A stretch of 64,000 nt of DNA from XYD12-FULL-36-8 sp964613805 (GCA_964613805.1 CAZTJF010000004.1:62001-126000); one strand, 5' to 3'; positions 54,367 through 63,401 are shown, numbered from the stretch's first letter. Numbers and translations are program-made. The notes: a model not told the origin generated them from the sequence alone.

Positions 54367-54884
54367 ACAAACTCAATGATGAAATATTAAACAAATATAT
54401 TGATGGCGAATTAGATTATGCTGCTTTACAGCATGTGAATCAAATACTTGCCAGTTCTAATGATGACAAGAAGAAACTGAACGCTCTATTAGCTGTTCAC
54501 AACGAATTGAAGAAAATTAAAGATGAAAAAGTTGAACCTCGTTTTACTGAATTACTTATGAGAAGATTGCAATTCCGCAAAAAAGCAATCAAAGAACAAA
54601 GAAATTTCGTTCTAATGGTTTCGTCAATATTTATAGCTGCAATTTTGGTTATTGTTGGTCTCATTATTTACTTTGCTATCAGTCAGCCAAGCAGCACAAA
54701 AACTTCTGTGAACTATTCAAATTATATCATATCATTTTTCGAATCGGTTGCTTTTGCCATAACTCAAATCTTCACTTCAAAAGGAATATCTATTTTTGGT
54801 TCAATAATATCGCTTGGAATATTAATCTCCGGATATTTCTTCTTTGAAAATTTAAAAGCTTCGAAGCAAAACTTTAGCAAGTAA
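54363..54884 (+). CDS. Probable membrane anti-sigma factor
   Basis: A 173-residue protein coupled to the sigma gene. The N-terminal cytoplasmic part (LNDEILNKYIDGELDYAALQ) resembles anti-sigma domains (DxxLxxYIDGEL) but lacks the HxxxCxxC zinc motif. A first membrane segment lies at about residues 85-107 (NFVLMVSSIFIAAILVIVGL), and a second near the C-terminus (SIFGSIISLGILISGYFFF), so both ends face the cytoplasm. No periplasmic sensor is evident, which suggests a membrane-state or partner-mediated signal. Confidence 0.75.
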   Translation: MNKLNDEILNKYIDGELDYAALQHVNQILASSNDDKKKLNALLAVHNELKKIKDEKVEPRFTELLMRRLQFRKKAIKEQRNFVLMVSSIFIAAILVIVGLIIYFAISQPSSTKTSVNYSNYIISFFESVAFAITQIFTSKGISIFGSIISLGILISGYFFFENLKASKQNFSK

Positions 54885-54955
54885 GATTTTAGCTAAACAG
54901 TTCGTTTCAAATACTGCCACTTAAGTTTCTTTAACCATTCCTGTATATTTACATT

Positions 54956-55864
54956 ATGGAATCATTCAAATCAGGATTTGTTGCTATCTTAGGATTGCCG
55001 AATTCAGGCAAGTCAACCTTAATTAATGCTTTACTTGGACAAAAGCTCAACATTGTTTCCGATAAGCCGCAAACAACCCGCAGAAAAATTCTTGGAATCC
55101 TTACAGATAAAGATTTTCAAATAGTTTTTGTAGATACACCGGGACTTATTAAACCTCATTATCTGCTGCAAGAAAGAATGATGGAAGCCGTGGAAGTTTC
55201 TGCTAAAGATGCAGATGTCGTTCTATTGATTCAGGATGTACATGAAGATTTTCATGGTGAAAAATTACTTCACCAGGAATTTGTGAACGAAGTTTTGGCT
55301 AATCTCAAAGCTCCTAAAATTCTTCTGCTGAATAAAATTGATCTTTCAACTCAACAAGAATTGTTGCCGCTAATTCAAAAAGAGCAGAGCACTAATTTAT
55401 TTAAAAAAGTAATTCCTGTCTCTGCTGAGCATTGCTTCAACTTAGCTGAAGTGATAAATTCGGTTGTAGAATTACTTCCCGAGCATCCAAAATATTTCCC
55501 GGATGATGAATTAACTGATGAGAACGAGAGATTCTTTGTCTCGGAAATTATACGTGAAAAAATTCTTGAACAGTATTCAGAAGAAATACCTTACAGCAGC
55601 GAAGTTTTAATAGCCGAATTCAAGGAACGAGAAAATGCAAAAGATTTTATTCAAGCTTATGTTGTGGTTGAGAAGGATAGCCAGAAAGCAATTATCATAG
55701 GTAAAGAAGGCAAAGCAATTAAAAGGTTGGGTGAGACAGCTCGAAAATCAATTGAAGAGTTTCTTCAGCGCGAGGTTTTTTTGGAATTGCGAGTTAAGGT
55801 TAAACCCAAATGGCGAAAGGATGAAAAGCTTCTGAATTTTTTTGGATACGGAAAAGAAAAGTAA
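54956..55864 (+). CDS. era: GTPase Era
   Basis: A 302-residue GTPase that assists 16S rRNA processing and small-subunit assembly. The G1 loop is in GLPNSGKSTLINALLG, G2 in PQTTRRKILGI, G3 in DTPGLIKPHYLL, and G4 in LLNKIDL. The C-terminal KH domain has IIIGKEGKAIKRLGETAR. All canonical parts are present at normal length. The promoter region shows TATATTTA just before the ATG, one base from the -7 consensus, without a clear upstream element. Confidence 0.95.
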   Translation: MESFKSGFVAILGLPNSGKSTLINALLGQKLNIVSDKPQTTRRKILGILTDKDFQIVFVDTPGLIKPHYLLQERMMEAVEVSAKDADVVLLIQDVHEDFHGEKLLHQEFVNEVLANLKAPKILLLNKIDLSTQQELLPLIQKEQSTNLFKKVIPVSAEHCFNLAEVINSVVELLPEHPKYFPDDELTDENERFFVSEIIREKILEQYSEEIPYSSEVLIAEFKERENAKDFIQAYVVVEKDSQKAIIIGKEGKAIKRLGETARKSIEEFLQREVFLELRVKVKPKWRKDEKLLNFFGYGKEK

Positions 55865-55902
55865 TTAAAACCTGCAAAACAGTTTAATTAAATCCCCCTT
55901 TC

Positions 55903-56805
55903 ATGAAAAAATACATAGGCGAAGGTGCTCTTTTATCAATTACTGTTTTTTGGGGAGTTACATTTGCTATAATCAAACTGGCGCTAAATGATATTTCCCC
56001 AATGTTTTTTATTGCGATCAGGTTTTCTTTTGCAGCGCTGCTGCTCTTACCTTTTTTATGGAAACCATTATTTTCGTCAAAGATTGATTTAATAAAGTCC
56101 GGTTTATTTTTAGGTTTATTGTACTTCATTGGATTTGCGACTCAGACTGTAGGGCTTCAATATACAACAGCTACTAAATCAGGCTTTATCACAGGTACAT
56201 TTGTGATATTCATTCCTATTCTTCAATTAATTTTAGAACGACGAGCACCGAGTAAAGGGAATATCATTGGAATATTATTAGTTGTAATCGGTTTGATATT
56301 GCTGTCAAGCAAAGGTGAAACAGAAATGGATATTCTCACTGAGCTTGGCAGTAATTTTAACCTTGGAGATTTTCTAACCCTTATTTGTGCCGTCTTTTAT
56401 GCGCTTTATGTTGTTTATATTGATATCATCACAAAAAAATATGATTATAGACCATTAATTATTCTGCAAGTACTTTTCACAGGAGCGGCAGGTTTTATTT
56501 TTGCATTTATATTTGATGCTGCAGGAATTGAATTAATAAGATATGATTTTAATAGAACGGTAATACTTGTTATTCTTTATACTGCAATTTTTTCATCAGT
56601 CCTTGCAACAGTCATACAGACTAAATATCAGAAAACTGTTACTCCAACCAAAGCCGGAATTATTTTTTCGCTTGAACCAATATTTGCGGCATTTTTTGCT
56701 TTCCTTATAATCAGCGAAAGTATTTCCAGCTTTGGCATTATAGGTTGTATTTTTATATTTACAGGTGTTTTAGTAAGCGAATTGCTTGAAAAAAATAAGA
56801 GTTAA
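55903..56805 (+). CDS. DMT-family (EamA) transporter
   Basis: A 300-residue inner-membrane protein with about ten membrane segments in two EamA halves, for example VTFAIIKLALNDISPMFFIA in the first and ILVILYTAIFSSVLATVIQ in the second, with the typical AGIIFSLEPIFAAFFAFL. It is a drug/metabolite exporter by family; the substrate cannot be read from the sequence. It lies 2 bp before the acylphosphatase gene. Confidence 0.88.
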   Translation: MKKYIGEGALLSITVFWGVTFAIIKLALNDISPMFFIAIRFSFAALLLLPFLWKPLFSSKIDLIKSGLFLGLLYFIGFATQTVGLQYTTATKSGFITGTFVIFIPILQLILERRAPSKGNIIGILLVVIGLILLSSKGETEMDILTELGSNFNLGDFLTLICAVFYALYVVYIDIITKKYDYRPLIILQVLFTGAAGFIFAFIFDAAGIELIRYDFNRTVILVILYTAIFSSVLATVIQTKYQKTVTPTKAGIIFSLEPIFAAFFAFLIISESISSFGIIGCIFIFTGVLVSELLEKNKS

Positions 56806-56807
56806 AA

Positions 56808-57092
56808 ATGTCATCGGACAAAGCAAGAGCACATATTTTAGTGAATGGATTAGTTCAAGGAGTTGGATTCAGATATTTTGTGGTTAAACATGCTGCACGA
56901 TTAAAACTAAACGGGTATGTGCAAAATCTTTTTACAGGTGAAGTGCTAACAGTTGTTGAAGGCGATAAGATTAACATTGAGGAATTCTTTAAATTGATAA
57001 AACTCGGACCATCGCACGCTCATGTTATAAATTCAAGGATAGACTGGTCTGAATGTAAAAATGAATTTGAATCATTCGAGGTTAAATTTTGA
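56808..57092 (+). CDS. acyP: Acylphosphatase
   Basis: A 94-residue enzyme hydrolysing acyl phosphates. The catalytic Arg is in GLVQGVGFRYFVVKHAARL and the catalytic Asn in LNGYVQNLFTGEV. These two motifs, length and fold order match the family fully. Its stop codon overlaps the TTG start of ispF, so the pair is probably translationally coupled. Confidence 0.93.
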   Translation: MSSDKARAHILVNGLVQGVGFRYFVVKHAARLKLNGYVQNLFTGEVLTVVEGDKINIEEFFKLIKLGPSHAHVINSRIDWSECKNEFESFEVKF

Positions 57093-57574
57093 ATACTCCA
57101 TACAGAATCGGAATAGGATTTGATGTTCACGCGTTTGCCGATAATCGCAAATTGATTATTGGCGGAGTTGATATTCCTTTTGAAAAAGGATTGGCGGGTC
57201 ATTCTGATGCTGATGTTCTGCTTCATGCAATTTGCGATGCTTTGCTTGGCAGCATTTCAGCAGGAGATATTGGTCTTCATTTTCCAGACACAGATCCACA
57301 ATACAAAAATGCTGACAGTATAACCTTGTTAAAGCATGTATATAATTTGGTGCAAAATAAAGGATATACTTTAGGAAATGTTGATGCAATGATAACCGCT
57401 CAAAGACCAAAACTTTCAACTTATATTCCTGTTATGCAAAGAAATATTGCCGATGTTTTTCAAACTGAAATTGAAAATATCTCCATCAAAGCTACCACCA
57501 CAGAAAAGCTTGGATTTGTCGGAAGAGAAGAAGGATTGTCAGCATTAGCTTCTGTAATAATTTTTAAAGATTAA
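57089..57574 (+). CDS. ispF: 2-C-methyl-D-erythritol 2,4-cyclodiphosphate synthase
   Basis: A 161-residue trimeric zinc enzyme of the non-mevalonate isoprenoid pathway. Zinc ligands are in GIGFDVHAF (Asp and His) and AGHSDADVLLHAICDALLG (His); HFPDTDP and ATTEKLGFVGREEGL complete the active site. Translation starts at TTG (TTGA overlap with the acylphosphatase stop); no ATG lies before the conserved region. Supplies precursors to the uppS pathway elsewhere in the window. Confidence 0.95.
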   Translation: MNTPYRIGIGFDVHAFADNRKLIIGGVDIPFEKGLAGHSDADVLLHAICDALLGSISAGDIGLHFPDTDPQYKNADSITLLKHVYNLVQNKGYTLGNVDAMITAQRPKLSTYIPVMQRNIADVFQTEIENISIKATTTEKLGFVGREEGLSALASVIIFKD

Positions 57575-57579
57575 ATAGA

Positions 57580-58194
57580 ATGTTTGAAGACATTTTAAAT
57601 TCATTAGCAGATTTTCCACCTCTTTTGATTTACGCAAGTCTATTCTTTTTTTCTTTCATTGAAAATATTTTTCCCCCTTCTCCTAGCGATGTAGTAATTG
57701 TTGTTGCCGGAACGCTTATTAGTACAAATGTGATTAGTTTCTTTCCCACTTTATTAGTTACTACAATTGGAAGCGTAATGGGATTTATGACATTATTCTT
57801 TGTAGGGACACAGGTTGATAAAAGAATAATTGAAAAAGGAAAATTTAAATTTATATCCAGAGAAGCACTTGATAAAGTTGAAAAATGGTTTTCAAAATAT
57901 GGTTATTGGATAATTCTTGGTAACAGATTTTTATCCGGCACAAGAGCGGTAATTTCGTTTTTTGCTGGATTAAGCTCATTGGGCTTTAAAAAAACATTAT
58001 TATTCTCATTTATAAGTTCAGCGGTATGGAATCTGTTGATAATCTCGCTTGGTGTAATGTTTGGCAATAATGTTGCACTCGTTGACAGTTATCTGAAAAC
58101 TTACAGTAATGTTGTTCTTATTCTTACTATTGTTATTGTGGTACTACTGATTGCGAAATATTTTCTTCAAAAAAGAAAAAAGATTAAAACTTGA
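57580..58194 (+). CDS. DedA family membrane protein
   Basis: A 204-residue inner-membrane protein of the DedA/SNARE-associated family. Characteristic elements are ENIFPPSPSDVVIVVAG, the conserved FLSGTRAVISFFAGLSSL with the essential Arg, and the C-terminal segment. DedA proteins are thought to flip or recycle lipid carriers such as undecaprenyl phosphate. Its stop overlaps the lnt start as TTGA. Confidence 0.92.
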   Translation: MFEDILNSLADFPPLLIYASLFFFSFIENIFPPSPSDVVIVVAGTLISTNVISFFPTLLVTTIGSVMGFMTLFFVGTQVDKRIIEKGKFKFISREALDKVEKWFSKYGYWIILGNRFLSGTRAVISFFAGLSSLGFKKTLLFSFISSAVWNLLIISLGVMFGNNVALVDSYLKTYSNVVLILTIVIVVLLIAKYFLQKRKKIKT

Positions 58195-59870
58195 AAATAT
58201 TTTTTTGGAAAAATCGCACTCCACTTTCTGAAGAAGAAAAAAAGCAGAGGAAGAAAGACCGCCTACTGCTTATACTTAGCGGAATTTTATTAGCATTATC
58301 ATTTCCTCCAGTTCCTTTTCCAGCCCCAATTTTGTTATTCATCGCTTTGATTCCATATTTAATAGTGATTGAAAAAAAAGAAAAGCTGATTGAAATAAAT
58401 CGTGCGACATATCTCATGGCATTTGTTTTCTGTTTGCTTACTTTATACTGGGTAGGAAGCTGGCAGAAAGAGTCAGATCCGTTTCTAATGATATCTGGCA
58501 CATTGCTCATTTTTGTTAATCCGTTTTTTTTCTTGATACCTTCAACATTGCTGCATTATTCAAGAAAAGTTTTCCCAAGAAAATATTCGCTTTACTCTCT
58601 GCCCTTATTTTATGTTGCTTATGAATATGCTTACATGCTTACCGATCTTAGCTTTCCATGGCTCTCACTTGGAAATGGATTATCACTTTTCACAACATTC
58701 ATTCAAATCGCAGATGTTATTGGGCAATTAGGATTAACGTTAATAATTGTAATGGTAAATGTATTGATTTATAAAAGTATAGTCACATTCAGATCAAATA
58801 AAAAAATATTTTATCTCAATTCATCAATTGCCCTCTTCATCTTAATTTTTATCTTAATCTATGGCTTTGCGCAGCTTAGTTCGGTGATTCAATCGTATCG
58901 CAAAGTAAAAGTCGGATTGATCCAGCCAAATCTTAATCCTTGGGAGAAGTGGAAAGGTGGAATCATAAATGAGTTAGTTGACGAATATTTTCAGCTATCG
59001 GAGAATGCTATAAAAGAGGGTGCGAAGATCATAATCTGGCCAGAAACAGCTCTACCTATTTATCTTAGAAGCGGAATGTATGATGATATTCAACAAAATA
59101 TTCTTAATTTCTGTGATTCCAACCAAGTTGCTCTATTAACCGGAATGCCGGATGTAAAGTTTTTTTATAATGATAAAAATCTTCCCGATGATGCAAAGTA
59201 CAACAGTACTGGCAAATATTATTATGCAACTTATAATTCAGTTTTATTTTTCAGCCCAAACAGCTCAGTTGTGAAATCGTATGGAAAGATGAAACTCGTT
59301 CCTTTCGGTGAGAGAGTACCTTTTGTTGATGCACTTCCGTTTCTTGGCAATATAATAAAATGGGGCGTTGGTCTTTCTGGGTGGAATGTTGGGAAGGATA
59401 CCACTGTGTTTTCAATTCCAATTAAATCTGATAACTCACCAGATAATAAGATTACAATTAATATTGGCGGTTTAGTTTGCTATGAATCTATTTATCCAAC
59501 CTTGGTTTCTGAGTTCGTAAAGAATAATGCTGACTTTATTGTCGTTGTTACAAACGATAGCTGGTACGGAAATCTTAGCGGTCCATATCAACATCAAGAA
59601 TTTGCGGCATTGAGAGCCATTGAAAACCGAAGAACAGTTGTTAGAGCTGCTAATGGTGGGATTAGCTGCATAATAAATCCGTTGGGGGAGACTGAAGTTC
59701 AATCGAAAATGTTTACAAGGACTTATGTTATTGGTGATGTTGTAATAAATAAATCGGAAACATTCTTTACAAAAAATTCTTTATTAATACCCATTCTTTG
59801 TTCTGCATTTTCAATTTGGATAATTGGAATATTTATTCTTTTGAAATTAAAAAATACATTTAAAATGTAA
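58191..59870 (+). CDS. lnt: Apolipoprotein N-acyltransferase
   Basis: A 559-residue inner-membrane enzyme that adds the third acyl chain to lipoproteins. About eight membrane segments precede the nitrilase domain, which keeps the Glu-Lys-Cys triad: Glu in IIIWPETALPIYL, Lys in GKMKLVPFGERVPF, Cys in GGLVCYESIYP. Slightly longer than E. coli Lnt (512), mainly in loops. Starts at TTG in a TTGA overlap with dedA. Fits the presence of the TPR lipoprotein at 38.5 kb. Confidence 0.94.
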   Translation: MKIFFWKNRTPLSEEEKKQRKKDRLLLILSGILLALSFPPVPFPAPILLFIALIPYLIVIEKKEKLIEINRATYLMAFVFCLLTLYWVGSWQKESDPFLMISGTLLIFVNPFFFLIPSTLLHYSRKVFPRKYSLYSLPLFYVAYEYAYMLTDLSFPWLSLGNGLSLFTTFIQIADVIGQLGLTLIIVMVNVLIYKSIVTFRSNKKIFYLNSSIALFILIFILIYGFAQLSSVIQSYRKVKVGLIQPNLNPWEKWKGGIINELVDEYFQLSENAIKEGAKIIIWPETALPIYLRSGMYDDIQQNILNFCDSNQVALLTGMPDVKFFYNDKNLPDDAKYNSTGKYYYATYNSVLFFSPNSSVVKSYGKMKLVPFGERVPFVDALPFLGNIIKWGVGLSGWNVGKDTTVFSIPIKSDNSPDNKITINIGGLVCYESIYPTLVSEFVKNNADFIVVVTNDSWYGNLSGPYQHQEFAALRAIENRRTVVRAANGGISCIINPLGETEVQSKMFTRTYVIGDVVINKSETFFTKNSLLIPILCSAFSIWIIGIFILLKLKNTFKM

Positions 59871-59876
59871 ACTGAA

Positions 59877-60905
59877 ATGGATATGATTGATCTACGCAGC
59901 GATACTGTTACGAAACCGTCACCTGAAATGCGAAAAGCAATGTATGGGGCAGAAGTTGGTGATGATGTATTTAAGGAAGATCCAACTGTAAATGAACTTG
60001 AAGAATATGCGGCAGATCTTTTAGGCAAAGAAGCGGCGTTGTTTGTTCCAAGCGGAGTAATGGGGAATCAGATTTGCTTAAATGTTTTAACTAATCCAAG
60101 TGATGAAGTTATATGTGAAAGAGATTCTCACATTTTTAATTATGAATCGGGTTCCCCTGCTGCATTAAGCGGAATTCAGCTTCATCCAATAGAAGGTAAT
60201 CTTGGTATCTTTACTCCTAATCAGGTTGAGCCAATAATTCGTCCAACGAGTGCTTACTACATGCCGAGAACAAAAGTGATTGAAGTAGAAAACACTCACG
60301 TACGTGCCGGCGGAACAATATGGCCAGTAGAAAATATTTTATCACTTAAAAAAACAGTTCAGAAGTATAATTTAAAATATCATTTAGACGGTGCAAGGAT
60401 TTGGAATGCCTCTGTTGCTGCAGGAATCAGTGTGAAAGAATATGCTTCACACTTTGATTCGATTTCATGCTGTCTATCAAAAGGATTAGGTGCTCCGGTT
60501 GGTTCACTAATTGGCGGAACTAAAGGATTCATTCAAGAAGCATATCGAGTTAGGAAAGCGTGGGGCGGCGGTATGCGTCAGGTTGGAATTTTAGCTGCTG
60601 CTGGCTTGTATGCTTTGAAGAACAATATTCTGCGTTTGGCTGAAGATCATGCAAATGCAAAATACTTTGCGGAAAAAATCAGCGAAATGAAAAATGTTGA
60701 TGTTAATTTGCGTGCAGTTCAAACTAATATTGTTACATTTCGACCAACTAAACTTTCACCTGAGATTGTGATAGAAAAATGTGGGGAAGAAGGATTATTA
60801 ATCAGCACCGGCAAAGTTGGTTGGCTTCGAGCTGTAACTCATTTGGATGTAAATCACGAGCAAATTAAAAAAGCCATAGAAATTATTTATAAAGTCATTA
60901 AATAG
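59877..60905 (+). CDS. ltaE: Low-specificity L-threonine aldolase
   Basis: A 342-residue PLP enzyme cleaving L-threonine and L-allo-threonine to glycine and acetaldehyde. Fold type I motifs: MIDLRSDTVTKPSPEMRKAM, GDDVFKEDPTVNELE, HLDGARIWNASVAAG (PLP-binding Asp) and CLSKGLGAPVGSLIGG with the Schiff-base Lys. The family is complete at normal length. It lies 6 bp after lnt and so may share its transcript, but functional linkage is not obvious. Confidence 0.93.
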   Translation: MDMIDLRSDTVTKPSPEMRKAMYGAEVGDDVFKEDPTVNELEEYAADLLGKEAALFVPSGVMGNQICLNVLTNPSDEVICERDSHIFNYESGSPAALSGIQLHPIEGNLGIFTPNQVEPIIRPTSAYYMPRTKVIEVENTHVRAGGTIWPVENILSLKKTVQKYNLKYHLDGARIWNASVAAGISVKEYASHFDSISCCLSKGLGAPVGSLIGGTKGFIQEAYRVRKAWGGGMRQVGILAAAGLYALKNNILRLAEDHANAKYFAEKISEMKNVDVNLRAVQTNIVTFRPTKLSPEIVIEKCGEEGLLISTGKVGWLRAVTHLDVNHEQIKKAIEIIYKVIK

Positions 60906-60994
60906 AATAATAAGTTTAATTGGTTGAATGATAGTATGATAAATAGTCACATTGCTAAATTGTTATGTGAAATTTCAAAACATTTTGTTCTTTC

Positions 60995-61024
60995 AACAGT
61001 TTAACAATTAAACAGTTTAACAAT
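60995..61024. repeat. Tandem 16-bp direct repeat
   Basis: Two copies of AACAGTTTAACAAT (60995-61008 and 61011-61024) separated by TA, just upstream of the thioesterase gene. The unit is partly palindromic. No function known; similar short tandem units occur between genes in related AT-rich genomes. Confidence 0.5.
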
Positions 61025-61060
61025 AGATTCGAGTAAAACTGACAATAACAACTAATTATT

Positions 61061-61504
61061 ATGGAGCTATCAGATTTCAAACATAAAATAACAGTTACAG
61101 TCCGCTTCCACGAAGTGGATATGCTCGGCGTTTGTAACAATGCTGTTTACATCAATTATTTTGAAACTGCCCGATTAGAGTATATCAAAGCTGCTGGTTT
61201 AATGCCTGAGAATGGAATATTTTCGGACGGTAGATTATTCTTCATGGTTAGGAATGAAATTAATTATAAAGATCATGCTCATTATGATGATGAATTAGAG
61301 GTTTACACCAAAATTTCATACATAAAAAATTCATCTTTTGGTTTTGATCATTTAGTCGTAAAGAAGAAATCTGGTAGAATCATAGTTGATGGAAAAGGTG
61401 TAATCGTTCATGTTGATCCGAAAACTAGAAAATCAATTAACCTTGAGCCAGATTTTATTGATAAAATAAAACGCTTTGAACCCGGTGTTGAATTATTGAG
61501 TTAG
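61061..61504 (+). CDS. 4HBT-family acyl-CoA thioesterase
   Basis: A 147-residue hot-dog-fold thioesterase. The catalytic Asp region is VRFHEVDMLGVCNNAVYINY, followed by ETARLEYIKAAGL and the inner strands of the fold (VYTKISYIKNSSFGFDHLV). Similar to YbgC/FadM-type enzymes hydrolysing acyl-CoA. The substrate cannot be read from the sequence; a link with the acyl-CoA dehydrogenase at 43.9 kb is possible but distant. Confidence 0.88.
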   Translation: MELSDFKHKITVTVRFHEVDMLGVCNNAVYINYFETARLEYIKAAGLMPENGIFSDGRLFFMVRNEINYKDHAHYDDELEVYTKISYIKNSSFGFDHLVVKKKSGRIIVDGKGVIVHVDPKTRKSINLEPDFIDKIKRFEPGVELLS

Positions 61505-61546
61505 TAGAAATCCAAATTCATCTGTTCCAATAAACTTGGAGTGCTT

Positions 61547-62236
61547 ATGCGACGAATTATTTTTGACATCGAAACATGTGCTTATCCTGTCGAATCGTTG
61601 AGCGAAAGTCAGCAGGAATATCTGCTTCGTTATTCTGAAAAAGAAACGGAGGAAGATAAAAAATCTCAAAAGCGAGATGAGGCAATACGGTATTTAAGTT
61701 TATATCCTCTTACCGCAAAAGTGATTGCCATTGGAATTTACCACGTGGAAAAAGAAAAAACATTCGTCTATTATGAGAATAATGAATTGGAAGAGTGGAC
61801 AAATGAAGAAAAAAATATTTCCTATAAGGGTTTAAGTGAAAAAGAAATGATTCAATCCTTTTGGCGAATTATTGATTACACCGATCAAGTTATTACTTTT
61901 AATGGAAGAAATTTTGATATTCCATTTCTAATGCTGCGCTCTGCCATGCTTAAAATTCGCCCTTCAAAAAATCTTATGGGTAAAAGATTTGACTCAAGCA
62001 ATCACATTGACTTATTAGAACAATTCACATTTTATGGATTAACCAGAAAATTTAATTTGGATTTCTATTGCCATGCTTTCGGAGTTGAGTCGCCCAAGTC
62101 CAAAGGAATTTCCGGTATGGAAGTTAAAAATCTTTACGAAGCAGGAAGAATAAAAGACATTGCTGTTTATTGTGCTGAAGATGTTTTTGCCACTTCTAAA
62201 CTCTACAATATTTGGAATGAATATTTAAACCTCTAA
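61547..62236 (+). CDS. Predicted 3'-5' exonuclease (PolB-like RNase H fold)
   Basis: A 229-residue nuclease of the DEDD superfamily. The first acidic pair is in RRIIFDIETCAYP, the second acid in VITFNGRNFDIPFLMLRSAM, a third in IDLLEQFTFYG and the last in IAVYCAEDVFATSKLYNIW, giving the DEDD set. Similar to the stand-alone exonucleases related to family B polymerase proofreading domains. I start at ATG 61547, five bases after GGAG; an in-frame GTG two codons upstream overlaps that site. Confidence 0.85.
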   Translation: MRRIIFDIETCAYPVESLSESQQEYLLRYSEKETEEDKKSQKRDEAIRYLSLYPLTAKVIAIGIYHVEKEKTFVYYENNELEEWTNEEKNISYKGLSEKEMIQSFWRIIDYTDQVITFNGRNFDIPFLMLRSAMLKIRPSKNLMGKRFDSSNHIDLLEQFTFYGLTRKFNLDFYCHAFGVESPKSKGISGMEVKNLYEAGRIKDIAVYCAEDVFATSKLYNIWNEYLNL

Positions 62237-62414
62237 CATTGCACATCATCGTTTGTGTAATGTTATGATGCAAAGAAATAAGCTCTTCTCATATTAAGAA
62301 ACACACTATAGAATTATCCATCCAATTACTCAATAATTAGGTTGTTGTAATGGCACACTTTTGGGCAAACTTGCTATTAATAAATCAGTTAATGGAATTA
62401 TATAAGAGGGAAGT

Positions 62415-63191
62415 ATGAATAGCATATCAGCAAAAAATGTTTACAGTGTGGTTGACATTAAAGTACAAGTTCCGTTCACTTACAAACAAGTTCTTACATG
62501 CAAAGCATTGAAGTTTATTGCGGAGATTCATTTAAATTTTAACGATAGACGATTAGAGTTGTTATCAATAAGAGAAGAGAAAAATGGCAGTTCAAAAAAT
62601 GGAAGTGTAAATTTTTCTAATCTTAATAGTTTTAGCGATCGCAAAATCAGAGTATTTGGAATTAATGAAAATGAGTTAATTAGAAAATCATTGGTTGAAA
62701 ATAGTAACCTAATAGTTGTAGATTTTAAAAATCAAAATACACCATCATGGTCTGGTCTTGTTGAAACCCAGCTTAGCTTAAAAGAAATTATTAATTCCAA
62801 TCATACTGACGTTTCTTTTGAATCCGAACAATCACAAGATTTTGCAGTTAAGGAAATGCCGATTGTCGTTTGCGGACGTGATTTAGATGATGATGAAATA
62901 AATTTTCATGTTGCTAAAGTACCGCTAAGCGCTTCGTTCTTTGACTATGGATTGTATCTGTTTCACAACGCAAAACATATTGCTGCAAGCGGTTCTGCTC
63001 CAGTAGTTTTTATCCCAAACATTGTTAATTATTATGAAGCGAAATTTTGGAATGAATTCTTCCTTTTTGTGGAACAGGAATTAGAATTAGAAACCGGCTC
63101 AATAAAAGCGATAGTTTCAATTGATGATAAACTTCCTGAATTTGAAAAAAGACACATCAAAGAAGAATTGGACGAACACTTAATCAGTTAA
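62415..63191 (+). CDS. Truncated malate synthase A-like protein, catalytic residues lost
   Basis: A 258-residue protein that follows the N-terminal half of malate synthase A (about 530 residues). Matching blocks run in order: KQVLTCKALKFIAEIHLNF, VVDFKNQNTPSWSGLVETQL, SASFFDYGLYLFHNAKHIA, VFIPNIVNYYEAKFWNEFF and LETGSIKAIVSID. In the enzyme the parallel sites read VxDFEDSxxPxW, RVRGLHL and LIETL; here the acids and Arg have changed (DFKNQ, GRDLDDD, SIDDK). The second half is absent and the following 210 bases show no remnant. The frame is intact, with a good GAGGGAAG site, so a non-catalytic role is as likely as decay. Confidence 0.75.
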   Translation: MNSISAKNVYSVVDIKVQVPFTYKQVLTCKALKFIAEIHLNFNDRRLELLSIREEKNGSSKNGSVNFSNLNSFSDRKIRVFGINENELIRKSLVENSNLIVVDFKNQNTPSWSGLVETQLSLKEIINSNHTDVSFESEQSQDFAVKEMPIVVCGRDLDDDEINFHVAKVPLSASFFDYGLYLFHNAKHIAASGSAPVVFIPNIVNYYEAKFWNEFFLFVEQELELETGSIKAIVSIDDKLPEFEKRHIKEELDEHLIS

Positions 63192-63324
63192 ATTATTTGA
63201 GCATAGAAGAATTTAATAATTAATTTAGACAATGCGAACACAATAAATTTATTGCATCAGCTAATAAACGCACAATTCATTCTCCATTGCTTTTAGACTC
63301 TTACCAATCGGAAAACCATGTCTA

Positions 63325-63355
63325 TTCAATAGCGATTAGATAAGTATTATATTTG
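63325..63355 (+). promoter_or_regulatory. Bacteroidota-type promoter of purL
   Basis: TTC (63325-63327), 20 bases, then TATATTTG (63348-63355), about 46 bases before the purL start. The 12-mer GTATTATATTTG is identical to that of the small RNA candidate promoter at 20.16 kb. No operator or riboswitch-like structure is evident. Confidence 0.6.
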
Positions 63356-63401
63356 CCCATCAAAACAAACTCATTTCATAATTTAGCTAACGGAATTTTT
63401 G

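Noticed and set aside
62238..62264. Hairpin CATTGCACA/TGTGTAATG after the exonuclease gene
   Set aside because: The stem needs a G-U pair and no T-run follows; possible terminator, not callable.
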